DNA of 17,437 bases from JBDSGC01 sp046594105 (GTDB taxonomy: Bacteria; Acidobacteriota; Thermoanaerobaculia; Gp7-AA8): assembly GCA_046594105.1 (NCBI GenBank), contig JBKJQB010000273.1, positions 1-17,437 of the forward strand, in the 5' to 3' direction. Shown in pieces: positions 1 to 7,814 of this stretch (position 1 is the first letter of the stretch; the number at the start of each line of letters is the position of its first letter). Both the position numbers and the translations under genes were made by a program. The notes beneath the pieces were generated by a model. It was not told where the DNA came from. It saw only the letters and a program-made list of their open reading frames with translations, and did no database searches.

Positions 1-239
1 CCGATGTCGTAGATGGGGACGATGGCCGGGTGGTCCATCTGCGCGACCAGCTCGGCCTCGCGCTGAAAACGTTTCTCCGACTCGGGGGTGAGAAGCGCAC
101 GCGGCAGGATCTTCACCGCCACTTCACGGTTCAGCCGCGGGTCACGGGCCAGGTAGACCACGCCCATTCCGCCGCGGCCAAGCTCGCTGACGAGCTCATA
201 GCGATCCAGGAGCTTCGTCCCGATCATTGCGACGGTCAT
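1..239 (-). CDS. Ser/Thr protein kinase, N-terminal fragment (cut by window edge)
   Basis: Only the first 79 codons lie in the window; the gene continues beyond base 1. The visible part is the N-lobe of a bacterial Hanks-type (PknB-like) kinase: residues ~13-18 DRYELV, glycine-rich loop GRGGMG at ~21-26, then VAVKIL with the ATP-anchoring lysine at ~44, and the helix-C region ending in a HPAIVPIYDIG-type motif. Such kinases phosphorylate Ser/Thr on other proteins and are usually cytoplasmic with a membrane anchor further on. The ATG at 239 is used; an in-frame ATG four codons later is an alternative, and neither has a clear Shine-Dalgarno. It lies 48 bp downstream of another kinase gene on the same strand, so the two are probably co-transcribed. 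Family assignment is sure; output domain unknown. Confidence 0.9.
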   Translation of the reverse strand, partial: MTVAMIGTKLLDRYELVSELGRGGMGVVYLARDPRLNREVAVKILPRALLTPESEKRFQREAELVAQMDHPAIVPIYDI

Positions 240-287
240 TATGTGCTATGCGACACGTTCGCTGCGTGACCCGATCAACAGCTCCGG

Positions 288-3002
288 TTATTTCCGCAAC
301 GTCGCCGGCCAGTTGGTCACCACTGTGATCCCCTCGCTCTGGTGTACGTTCGGGGTCATGGCCAGCAGCAAGCGGCTATGGTCCGCGGCGAGATCCGCGG
401 CCACGGCAGGAGACGTGTCGAACAGCGGCGCCGGAGTCCCGATGGAGACGCTGTTCCCTTTGACCTCGATGGGAGCTGCCACGATCTTGTTCTGATCGAA
501 CGCGAAGTAGGTCAGTTCCCGTCCGTCGTTGCGCCAATGAGGACGACTGCTGCCGCCGCTAAAACCACCGCCGCCGTTCGTTGAGACCTGCCACTTTCCG
601 ACCCCTGACGGGAAGGGGACGACGTAGACCTCATACCTCCCCGACTCGTTCGACTCATACGCAATCCAGCGGCCGTCCGGCGAAAAGTCCGCGGCCCTTT
701 CATCGACCGCGGTGTTGCGAAAAGGGAACGGCTTTCGGTCGCCGAACATTGGGACGATCCAGATGTCGCCCCTCGTCTTACCCTTGTAATCGGTCGAGTC
801 ATACGCGATGAAGCGGCCGTCGTTAGACCAGCTCGTCGGTTGCTTGACGTTCGCGTCGGCGACGAACGGAACCTCGTTCCCGCTTCCGCTTACGTCCTTT
901 AAATACAGATTGGGCACCCCTTTCGCGGCCCCACCCTCGGGCACGGAGTTGTAGACGATCCGCGAGCCGTCGGGCGACCAGACCGGCGAACCCTGATCCG
1001 TCGTACCGAACGAGAACCGCGTCCGGACGCGCCGCTGGAGATCGTAGAGCCAGATCGCGCTGGTTCCCGAAGCCGGATCCTCCACGCTCTCAGCGAGCTG
1101 TTTGCCGTCTGGCGACAGCGCGACGGACCTGTACGAGGCCGGCTCGGCGACGGTCTCGATCAGCTTTCCGGAACGATCGTAGAAGGACAGCGGAACGCCG
1201 GCCTCGGCGGACCCGCGCTGGTAAATTAGAACGCCATTGTCCGAGACACTGAACAGCGCCCGGAAGAACGTGGTCTCGTAGTGCACGTCCTGGACGAGAG
1301 GGGCGGGATCGCCGGTGAGCTTCAGCTCCTTTGGATCGAACGGCTGTGCCACGAGAATCCGGTCGCGGACATACAGAAGATGCCCCGCGGCGTACACGGC
1401 ATTCGATCTTCCGCGGAGGAGCAGCTTCTTCTCGGGTGAGTCCAGCGAGCCGGCATAGATCGAATTCGTTTCGCTCCGGGTCCCGGCGCTATGCGTTCCT
1501 ACCATGTAGATGAAGTGGCGACCGTCGGGAAGAAACACAGCCCAACGATGCGTCGTCTCGCCTGCGCGTTCGTCGATTGTCGTGACGGCCGCCGGCGTTC
1601 CGCCCGCGGCGGAGACCCTGGAGACGGCACCCAGCGAGCTCGCCGAGAAAATGATGGTCCCATCACGATTCCACGAGCCACTGCGCGGATTCGTCTGCAC
1701 GTCGCAGATCGCCAGAGCCGGTGCTCCAGTGAGGTCGGCCTTCTTGAGCTTTCCGCTGGCGAAGAACGCGAGGAAGCGGCTGTCCGGAGACCAGAAGGGG
1801 AATGTGCCGTTTTCACTTCCGGCGATCGGCATCGCGGAGAGCTCGCCAAGGGGACGCAACCAGAGTGACTGGTTGCCCTTGTCGTCTTTCGCTGCGAAGG
1901 TGACGTAGCGTCCGTCGGGAGAGATGGTCAGGGAACCACAGTTCTCTCCCACGAGATTCATCGCTGCGCCCGGTGGCGAAATGATGGATGTGCGGACCAC
2001 CGGTACCGGCGTTCGGAGCAATCGCACGTACGCCGCACCGAGCGCGATGGCAGCGATCACCGCAAGAATCGCAACCGACCAGCTCAGGCGTTCCCGGGTC
2101 TTGCGCCGATGAGTGATCGATGCCGCCACACCGACCTGAGAACCGCCCTGCGCGATCCACGCGAGCTCGAGCCCGACATCGTGCGCCGTCTGCCATCGAT
2201 CATCGGGATCTTTGGCCAGGCACGTCCGGATCACGCGCTCGAGAACGGGCGGCGTGAGTGGCTGCGTGACGGAGACCGGCTGTGGCTCGCCGGAGATGAT
2301 CGCGGCGATGATGCTGGTGCGATTCTTTCCCGAGAACGCCGCCTTGCCGGTGAGCATCTCGTACAGCACCGCGCCGAACGCGAAGATGTCAGAGCGGGAA
2401 TCGACCAGCTCTCCCGCGACCTGCTCGGGAGACATGTACTGATACGTGCCGACGATGGTCCCTTCCTGCGTGAGAGGCTTGTTCTGGGTCGCGCCGCTCA
2501 GGATCGAATCGCCGCGCATCGTTGGCTCGAGCGATGATTTCGCGAGACCGAAATCGAGGAGTTTCGCACCCGACTTCGTCAGCACGATGTTCCCTGGTTT
2601 GAGGTCGCGGTGAGTGATCCCCGCGCGATGCGCGCGATCGAGTGCCGACGCGATCTCGATTCCGTGCTGCAGCGTCTGTTCGACGCTCAGCGGTCCCCGG
2701 GCCAGGCGGTCCGCCAGCGACTCGCCCTCCAGAAGCTCCATCACGAGATAGTCGAGGCCATCCTCCTGGCCGACGTCGTGAAGCGTGCAGATGTTCGGGT
2801 GATTCAACTGGGAAATCGTCTTGGCCTCGCGCTCGAAGCGGATCTTGAGCTCCGCGTTGCGCGCGAAATCGGCAGGAAGGACTTTGATAGCGACGCTTCG
2901 ACCGAGGCGCGTGTCGGTCGCCTTCCACACCTCTCCCATGCCGCCCGCGCCGATGCGCGAGACGATCTCATACGGTCCAAGCCGCTGTCCCGAAGCGATC
3001 AT
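288..3002 (-). CDS. Ser/Thr protein kinase with C-terminal TolB/PD40-like beta-propeller
   Basis: A 904-residue transmembrane Hanks-type kinase. Numbering from the chosen start: glycine-rich loop GAGGMG at 18-23, VAIK lysine at 40, catalytic loop HRDLKPGN with Asp at 133, DFG Asp at 150, and a SPEQ substrate-positioning motif near 191. A hydrophobic segment (~297-319, LSWSVAILAVIAAIALGAAY) is the single membrane span. The remaining ~580 residues hold repeated SPDGR/WSPD/SNDGR blades typical of PD40/TolB-like propellers, probably an extracytoplasmic sensor or scaffold. This architecture is common in Acidobacteriota. The frame is open to an ATG at 3251, but ATG 3002 is preferred: homologous kinases begin just before the G-loop, and a GAGG lies 11 nt upstream. 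The stretch above it looks like a separate relic. A second kinase gene follows 48 bp downstream. Confidence 0.93.
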   Translation of the reverse strand: MIASGQRLGPYEIVSRIGAGGMGEVWKATDTRLGRSVAIKVLPADFARNAELKIRFEREAKTISQLNHPNICTLHDVGQEDGLDYLVMELLEGESLADRLARGPLSVEQTLQHGIEIASALDRAHRAGITHRDLKPGNIVLTKSGAKLLDFGLAKSSLEPTMRGDSILSGATQNKPLTQEGTIVGTYQYMSPEQVAGELVDSRSDIFAFGAVLYEMLTGKAAFSGKNRTSIIAAIISGEPQPVSVTQPLTPPVLERVIRTCLAKDPDDRWQTAHDVGLELAWIAQGGSQVGVAASITHRRKTRERLSWSVAILAVIAAIALGAAYVRLLRTPVPVVRTSIISPPGAAMNLVGENCGSLTISPDGRYVTFAAKDDKGNQSLWLRPLGELSAMPIAGSENGTFPFWSPDSRFLAFFASGKLKKADLTGAPALAICDVQTNPRSGSWNRDGTIIFSASSLGAVSRVSAAGGTPAAVTTIDERAGETTHRWAVFLPDGRHFIYMVGTHSAGTRSETNSIYAGSLDSPEKKLLLRGRSNAVYAAGHLLYVRDRILVAQPFDPKELKLTGDPAPLVQDVHYETTFFRALFSVSDNGVLIYQRGSAEAGVPLSFYDRSGKLIETVAEPASYRSVALSPDGKQLAESVEDPASGTSAIWLYDLQRRVRTRFSFGTTDQGSPVWSPDGSRIVYNSVPEGGAAKGVPNLYLKDVSGSGNEVPFVADANVKQPTSWSNDGRFIAYDSTDYKGKTRGDIWIVPMFGDRKPFPFRNTAVDERAADFSPDGRWIAYESNESGRYEVYVVPFPSGVGKWQVSTNGGGGFSGGSSRPHWRNDGRELTYFAFDQNKIVAAPIEVKGNSVSIGTPAPLFDTSPAVAADLAADHSRLLLAMTPNVHQSEGITVVTNWPATLRK

Positions 3003-3420
3003 CACGGGTGATGCCTCGATTATGGCACGCCGGAACGAAGGATCGGAGAGCCAGTCAATCCCGTTTACGGCAATTGCTGCAGCGCCGCCGCGGTACTGGC
3101 GGGTTGGCCCGATGGCCTGCAGCGGATAGCGGGCGTTTCGAGTCCGCACCGCGCTGCCGGACGTGGCGAACTGCGTGAAATTCGTCGTCGATGCGTACTC
3201 CGGTCCGATCGAGCCGCTCAGGCCGGACCCGACGTTCGACAGCAGCGCCATCCACTCCTTGAGCTCCTGGATTCCCGGAGTGGCAGGGAGCGTCGACTCG
3301 GTTGGCCAGCAGCGTCGGATAGTCGGCGCTCGAAAGCACGATCGAGCCGGTCGTAGACCATGGTCTTGCCGGGGAACTCGGAATCGAGAAGAGAGGTTTG
3401 CAGCTGATAGAACGTGTCCG
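3003..3420 (-). pseudogene. Possible frameshifted gene relic between the kinase and trmO
   Basis: No intact gene fills the ~437 bp between the divergent kinase and trmO starts. Read on the minus strand, three overlapping frames look coding in turn, each rich in G/C at third positions. They are ~3420-3345 (FYQLQTSLLDSEFPGKT), ~3350-3296 (SIVLSSADYPTLLANRVD) and ~3300-3060 (PGIQELKEWMALLSNVG and onward). Each switch equals one extra base. The last frame runs without a stop into the kinase frame, which is why that reading frame looks longer than its relatives. I do not recognise the product. It could be a decayed gene, sequencing indels, or chance in GC-rich DNA. Confidence 0.3.
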
Positions 3421-3439
3421 GCCCGCGTAGAATCTCTTC

Positions 3440-3898
3440 ATGCGACCGATCGGCTACGTGCGAAGCAGTTTCACCGAGACCTCGCAGATCCCCAAGGGGC
3501 TCGGCGCCGCGCATGTGGCGGAGGGCACGCTGGAGATCGCCGCGGAGTTCGAACAGGGTTTGACCGACATCGAGGGCTTCTCGCACCTGTTCGTGATCTG
3601 GCAATTCGACCGATCGCAAGGGTATTCGCTGATTGGCGCTCCCCCCTGCGATCCCCGGCCGCACGGGGTCTTCGCCACGCGGTCCCCGTTTCGTCCGAAC
3701 CCCATCGGGTTGACCGTGGTGGAACTCCTCACGCGTGAGGGCCGGTTCCTCCGTGTCCGCGGAGTCGACATGCTCGACGGCACTCCGATCCTCGACATCA
3801 AGCCGTATCTTTCGAGCGTTCCCGATTCGCTCCTGCGCCGCGGGTGGCTCAGCGAGGTGGAGAAGGCCCGGCCTGAGGAGCCACGAAAAACGAATTGA
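3440..3898 (+). CDS. trmO: tRNA (N6-threonylcarbamoyladenosine37-N6)-methyltransferase TrmO (TsaA/YaeB family)
   Basis: A 152-residue TsaA/TrmO-fold protein. In the characterised E. coli member the enzyme uses S-adenosylmethionine to methylate N6 of the threonylcarbamoyl-adenosine at tRNA position 37, tuning decoding of ACY threonine codons. The N-terminus has PIGYVRS (3-9). Diagnostic motifs are ATRSPFRPNPIGLT at 79-92 and LDGTPILDIKPY at 112-123, which form the SAM-binding beta-barrel site. The length matches the short single-domain version; the E. coli protein carries an extra C-terminal domain. No strong Shine-Dalgarno precedes the ATG, but the family motif starts immediately after it. 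It is transcribed alone, divergent from the kinase and convergent with the lysyl oxidase gene. Confidence 0.93.
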   Translation: MRPIGYVRSSFTETSQIPKGLGAAHVAEGTLEIAAEFEQGLTDIEGFSHLFVIWQFDRSQGYSLIGAPPCDPRPHGVFATRSPFRPNPIGLTVVELLTREGRFLRVRGVDMLDGTPILDIKPYLSSVPDSLLRRGWLSEVEKARPEEPRKTN

Positions 3899-3923
3899 AG
3901 CGCGGGCAGAAAGCCCTATGGGT

Positions 3924-3995
3924 CTGCGCGGCAGAACGTCTTGGAGCGTGTCTTGCCGGAGCCTTGGGCAACCAGCGCCGCCGGCCGTGCCGGCC
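3924..3995. repeat. Dispersed ~73-bp repeat, copy 1
   Basis: This 72-bp intergenic stretch begins CTGCGCGGCAGAACGTCTTG and ends CCGGCCGTGCCGGCC. It matches 13978-14050 in the same orientation with two substitutions and one 1-base gap, about 95% identity. The last 34 bases are identical and contain the inverted repeat GCCGGC-cgt-GCCGGC. It lies 26 bp past the trmO stop and beyond the terminator of the convergent lysyl oxidase gene. No protein function can be assigned to either strand. Flanking sequence is not shared between the copies, so the ends are fairly sharp. Confidence 0.85.
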
Positions 3996-4010
3996 CGGCA
4001 GAAACGAAAA

Positions 4011-4040
4011 CCCCGCACATCGCGGAGGCGACGTGCGGGG
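4011..4040 (-). terminator. Rho-independent terminator of the lysyl-oxidase-like gene
   Basis: An 8-bp perfect GC-rich stem (CCCCGCAC at 4011-4018 pairing with GTGCGGGG at 4033-4040) closes a 14-nt loop. On the minus strand it is followed by TTTTCGTTT, a usable U-tract. It lies 23 bp beyond the lysyl oxidase stop codon. On the plus strand it is followed only by TTTGAGG, so it may weakly serve the convergent trmO gene as well. Confidence 0.85.
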
Positions 4041-4062
4041 TTTGAGGCTCTTCGTGGTTCGA

Positions 4063-4911
4063 CTATTCGTGATCGATCGGCTCGTAATTCAGGGCGGTGG
4101 AGTTGTTGAGGGGGCCAACGCCCTGGCGTCCTGGATGGTCGGGCAGGTTGAGCACTGTTTCCGCGATGTTGTTGGCGTAGTTCGACTCGGCGAACTGGTG
4201 GCACAGACCGGTGGCTGGGTCCTTCACTCGCGGGCAGTTGCCCTTCCTGTCGGGGGCGTACGGCGGGTTCACGGTGATGCGCAGGAGGTAGTCGCCGGCC
4301 GGAACGGGGGGCTGGCCGTCTCCGCCATCCAGCACGAAGTACTGGCCGCCCAGCGTGAAGCGATAGGTGTCGGTCCATCCGGCGCTGATTCCCTGATAGC
4401 CGCTCGAGCTTAGCGAGCCGCAGTTGTGGAACTGGCCGTCTTTGGGCGGCGTGCCCATCCAGGCCGGATTCGGATCGGTGTCCAGCATGCAGAATCCGCG
4501 CTTGGCAGCCTTCCAGACATACCCGGTCCGCGGATCGATCAGCTGGTAGGTCGCGTAATGCTTGAAATGGTAGTGGTGATGACACTCGGCGAACTCGTAG
4601 AGACCGTCGTTGGCGGCGATGTGCGCGCCGGGGTCCCCAAGGAAAAGGTCGGCGTTGCCGATGTTGGGCGTCATCACGGTGAAGCGAACGATCCTTCGAA
4701 TGCCGGGGGTGACATGACCTTCGTTTACGCTGCAATAGGTCGCCGGAAGGTCTTCGTCACGCACCACCCATTGCTTTCCGAGCATGTCACCGCGGACGAT
4801 TAGATCGGGAGTTCCAACGAGGTCGAGAGTGTCGTGAGTGCTTTGCGCGAACAGGGTGGGTGTGACTAAAAAGAGGGCAGATATACACAGGAGCGCAAGT
4901 CTCTTCGTCAT
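4063..4911 (-). CDS. Secreted lysyl-oxidase-like copper protein
   Basis: A 282-residue protein with a signal peptide (MTKRLALL...TLFA, cleavage near 22) and a lysyl oxidase (LOX) catalytic domain. Animal LOX oxidatively deaminates peptidyl lysine to allysine, using Cu(II) and a lysine tyrosylquinone (LTQ) cofactor. The copper-talon motif ECHHHYHFKHY (109-119) supplies His111, His113 and His115, matching H292/H294/H296 of human LOX. Both LTQ partners appear present: Lys137 before GFCMLDT (human K320 before FCLEDT) and Tyr183 in WTDTY (human Y355 in CYDTY). QGIS, a PAGDYLLRITVNP strand and a NYANNIAE segment near the C-terminus also match LOX. A strong AAGGAG (4925-4920) lies 8 nt before the ATG. 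Single gene with its own terminator. Bacterial substrate unknown; an active amine oxidase is inferred from residue conservation. Confidence 0.9.
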   Translation of the reverse strand: MTKRLALLCISALFLVTPTLFAQSTHDTLDLVGTPDLIVRGDMLGKQWVVRDEDLPATYCSVNEGHVTPGIRRIVRFTVMTPNIGNADLFLGDPGAHIAANDGLYEFAECHHHYHFKHYATYQLIDPRTGYVWKAAKRGFCMLDTDPNPAWMGTPPKDGQFHNCGSLSSSGYQGISAGWTDTYRFTLGGQYFVLDGGDGQPPVPAGDYLLRITVNPPYAPDRKGNCPRVKDPATGLCHQFAESNYANNIAETVLNLPDHPGRQGVGPLNNSTALNYEPIDHE

Positions 4912-5124
4912 CGGTGGATCTCCTTAGTTGTGATTTCCGGGGGGATGACCACAGCCTATGGCAGACCAGCATCGGAGAGCAAGCAGAGCGGAGTGTGGCG
5001 ACGCGTGCTGCACCGATCCCGACGGCATCGTTCCAGTTCGTTCCGCCCACAGCTGCCGCGGATCCACCGGGGCGTGCTCTTACAGCCAGATGCGGATCTG
5101 ACCACGTAATGCCGACCAGTCCTG

Positions 5125-5319
5125 ATGCTCAATCCCTTCGTGAATTTAGTGGTGGGCATCCTCATCGTCGCCGCCATGGCTCGCAATTTCCGCAAGGGAA
5201 CCGGGTTCGCCATCGGCATGATGTTCCTCCCCTTCATCTTCTATCCGAACCTGGCGTGGGGTGACGCGACCTACCGGCCGCAAGCCCCTGCAACCGATCG
5301 CCCGCAAGTCACCGCCTGA
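5125..5319 (+). CDS. Short membrane protein resembling the C-terminal half of a DUF5684-like family
   Basis: A 64-residue open frame with a hydrophobic segment (FVNLVVGILIVAAMA), then KGTGFAIG and the signature LPFIFYPNLAWGDATY. From memory this closely matches the end of small bacterial integral membrane proteins with PFVN, GKGTGF and LPFIFYPILGFGDA motifs (DUF5684-like; family name not verified). Those are roughly twice as long, with further membrane helices upstream. Here a TAA stop sits five codons before the ATG, and the codons between them (C-R-P-V-L) still resemble the family. This suggests a 5'-truncated or frameshifted gene. No Shine-Dalgarno is visible. It may be a pseudogene or a genuinely short protein. 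The following ~170 bp lead to the TonB receptor and hold no further gene. Confidence 0.5.
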   Translation: MLNPFVNLVVGILIVAAMARNFRKGTGFAIGMMFLPFIFYPNLAWGDATYRPQAPATDRPQVTA

Positions 5320-5488
5320 TCGAGCGGTTGCGAAAAAACGAAGGTCTGGCCCCACCTGATGGCAACGGGATGGGCTCGCCAGAAGACCAGTGGTTCTCAT
5401 GCGTGACGCCCAGGCCGGAAAGCCCTGATGCAGTCTCAGTTGCCAGCCTCGGCTATGGTACTTTGAAAATTCGAAGCGGAGGAGAACG

Positions 5489-7558
5489 ATGAAACGATCG
5501 CTCACGGTCCTGTGTCTGCTCTTTGCTTTTCCCCTCTGCGTCATGGCCGCGGAACCCACTGCCGGAATCGACGGCACGGTGACCGATCCCAGCGGTGCGG
5601 TGCGCGGCGGCGCGATCGTCCTGGTCCGCAGCCTCTCCTCCGGATTCTCGCGCGAAGTGCGCACCGATCTGTCGGGGCGCTTCGGGTTTCATCAACTGGA
5701 GCCGCAGACCTACCAGGTGATCGTCAGCCTCTCAGGCTTCGACACTCTGTCCCGCGACATCACGCTCGCACCAGGTCAGCTGGAGAGTCTCGCTCTGCCG
5801 CTGACCATCTCCAAAGTGCGCCAGGAGATCGTGGTTTCCGTCCCCTCCCAGGCCGCGAAGTCGACCACCGAGACGGTCCTCTCCCGCGAGACGCTGCAAG
5901 GCCAGCACGCCGTGAACATGAACGATTACATGTTCAGCGGGATCCCTTCGGTCTCCACGGCGCGGCGTTCCAACGTCGGATTCTCCGGTCCGGGAGCTGG
6001 TTTCTACATCCGTGGCCTGACCGGAACCCGGGTCACCGTCTTTGTCGACGACCTGCCCATTCAGGTGAACAGTCACTTCCACGCGCGCAGCGATCAGTAC
6101 TCGGCCGACCTCGTCGATTCGATGAAGATCACGCGGGGACCTTCCGCGGTGCTGCATGGTCCCAGCGCTGTCGGAGGGGTGATCGACATCTACACGCGCA
6201 CCCCCCGGAAAGGCTTGAGCGGATTCCTTCAGGCCGAGGTTGGAGGACTGAGCAGCCGGCAGGTGATGGGGGACGCAGGTTACGGATGGGAGAGCGGCAA
6301 CGTCCTGCTCAGCTTTCTCAACTGGACCACGAACGCGCAGGCGCAGGGTGAGGAGTTCGACCTGCACAACGTCAACTTCAAGCTGACGCAGTCCATCGCT
6401 CCCGGCTGGAAGGCCACTCTGCGTCTGGAGCGTTCCCATGAGCCGGCCGGCAACGCGACCTCTTCCGATCCGAAAGTGGTGCTCTTCAAGTTCCGGGAGT
6501 TTCTCGACACCGGGGCTGTGTCGCTCGATCACCAGACTGCAAACTCCAAGAGCACCGCGGCGTTTCGCATCAACCGTCTCAACACCAGCTCGTTCCGCGA
6601 GTCGGGCGCGCGCGGCCGGTTCCTCGACATCTCCCGCTATGAGAACGAGCGGGGTGCCTTCCTCCGGCACACCTGGTTCCGCGGCGTGGGAAGCACGGTC
6701 ACCGTGGGTTCGGACTTCGTGAATTACAGCGACAATCGCACCAACGGCGCGGGGACGGCGGCTCGAGCCAAGAACGACATCAGCTACATCAGCCCGTACG
6801 CGTGGGGCTCACAGGCGCTGGGCAGCCACACCAAGGTGGAAGGCGGTGTGAGGTACACGCACTCCGCGGACTATCGCAACAACTTCTCGCCGGAGATCGG
6901 AGTGATCCATGATCTGACTTCCGATCTCACGCTCCGTGCGCGCGGCGGACGGGCCTTCCGCCTTCCCCGAGTCGACGAGGTCAAAGCTCCCTTTGCACGT
7001 GCCAACGACAACCTGAAGCCTGAAGACTTCAAGCATGCCGAAGTGGGAGCGAACAAACGCTTCGGAAATCGCGCCGAGCTCGATGCCGACGTGTGGTCGA
7101 TGCGCGGAAAGAATCTGATCCAGTCCATCGGCTCGGGTGCTGCCGCTCTGGCCTCCAACACCGGGCGCTTCTCCAACCACGGAGTGGAATCCACATTGCG
7201 CATCGGCGTCACCCGCGAGCTGGGGGTCTCCTTCGGCGCGGCGGTCATGAAGATCGACAAGACGCTCCTGAACGTGCCGCAGCGGACCTTCGATGCCGGC
7301 GTGGATTTTCGTCACGTGCCCTTTCGCGGGACGGTCCGGCTTCGCTACGCCGCTCGAAACACCAATGTGCAGCTCGGCGACTACACCGTGGCCGACGCGA
7401 AGCTTTCCTACGACATCACCCCACGGTTCTCGCTTCTGGCGGACGTCGACAACCTCACGAACGAAAAGTACGCCACTCTCACCGCGTTCTCCGGACCGAT
7501 CCAGCAGGTGCCGCGAACGTTCTTCGCAGGCATCCGGGCCACAGTGGGAGACCGCTGA
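5489..7558 (+). CDS. TonB-dependent outer-membrane receptor with N-terminal carboxypeptidase-regulatory-like domain
   Basis: A 689-residue receptor for energy-dependent import across the outer membrane, driven by TonB-ExbBD. A signal peptide (1-20, ending VMA) precedes a carboxypeptidase-regulatory-like/SusC-type beta domain (~24-105, GIDGTVTDPSGAVRGG). EIVVSV at ~113-118 is a plausible TonB box. The plug follows (~125-232): RETLQGQ, FYIRGL, VTVFVDDLPI and the classic ITRGPSAVLHGPSAVGGVID. The rest is the beta-barrel, with FRLPRVDE and VDNLTNEKYA signatures near the end. The C-terminus is TFFAGIRATVGDR, lacking a terminal aromatic residue; an internal aromatic pair may serve BAM recognition. 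A strong GGAGGAG lies 5 nt before the ATG. Substrate cannot be told; siderophore, vitamin B12-like or glycan ligands are all possible. No inner-membrane transporter is adjacent. Confidence 0.95.
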   Translation: MKRSLTVLCLLFAFPLCVMAAEPTAGIDGTVTDPSGAVRGGAIVLVRSLSSGFSREVRTDLSGRFGFHQLEPQTYQVIVSLSGFDTLSRDITLAPGQLESLALPLTISKVRQEIVVSVPSQAAKSTTETVLSRETLQGQHAVNMNDYMFSGIPSVSTARRSNVGFSGPGAGFYIRGLTGTRVTVFVDDLPIQVNSHFHARSDQYSADLVDSMKITRGPSAVLHGPSAVGGVIDIYTRTPRKGLSGFLQAEVGGLSSRQVMGDAGYGWESGNVLLSFLNWTTNAQAQGEEFDLHNVNFKLTQSIAPGWKATLRLERSHEPAGNATSSDPKVVLFKFREFLDTGAVSLDHQTANSKSTAAFRINRLNTSSFRESGARGRFLDISRYENERGAFLRHTWFRGVGSTVTVGSDFVNYSDNRTNGAGTAARAKNDISYISPYAWGSQALGSHTKVEGGVRYTHSADYRNNFSPEIGVIHDLTSDLTLRARGGRAFRLPRVDEVKAPFARANDNLKPEDFKHAEVGANKRFGNRAELDADVWSMRGKNLIQSIGSGAAALASNTGRFSNHGVESTLRIGVTRELGVSFGAAVMKIDKTLLNVPQRTFDAGVDFRHVPFRGTVRLRYAARNTNVQLGDYTVADAKLSYDITPRFSLLADVDNLTNEKYATLTAFSGPIQQVPRTFFAGIRATVGDR

Positions 7559-7580
7559 GACCATCCGCGGAGACGATGGT

Positions 7581-7606
7581 GGAGCGCGTTCGGATGGGCG
7601 CGCTCC
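7581..7606 (+). terminator. Hairpin after the TonB receptor gene (weak terminator candidate)
   Basis: GGAGCGCG (7581-7588) pairs perfectly with CGCGCTCC (7599-7606) across a 10-nt loop, 22 bp after the receptor stop codon. There is no T-tract, so termination may be Rho-dependent or weak. The remaining ~210 bp to the convergent hydrolase stop show no gene or clear signal. Confidence 0.4.
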
Positions 7607-7814
7607 CCAAACCTCCACCCGTCGAGAGAGCGGTGAAAGAACGACCGCGACGCCAGGGCCGGACGCGCGTCGCCGAAGAAGGAGTCCGGACTTCACGAAA
7701 GCAACTGCGCATCTTTCGAGGCCGGCTTTCGCCGCTTCCTGCGGACATCATCGGGGTACGGTACGGTGAGTCGAGTTACGGGCCAGGCCAGGGAGGTAAC
7801 CGAGCGGTCAGCAC

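Noticed and set aside
3003..3251. The kinase start at 3251 with an 83-residue N-terminal extension
   Set aside because: The extension lacks kinase similarity, ends before the normal N-terminus of the family, and appears to belong to a separate frameshifted stretch. ATG 3002 has an upstream GAGG.
3924..3995. The 73-bp repeat as an integron attC site
   Set aside because: I could not find the paired core sites (GTTRRRY/RYYYAAC) at its ends, no integrase is present, and the neighbouring genes are not cassette-like.
3218..4735. A 505-codon minus-strand open frame
   Set aside because: It runs antisense through trmO and out of frame through the lysyl oxidase gene. Its residues are rich in Arg, Pro and Ser as expected of a GC-rich shadow frame.
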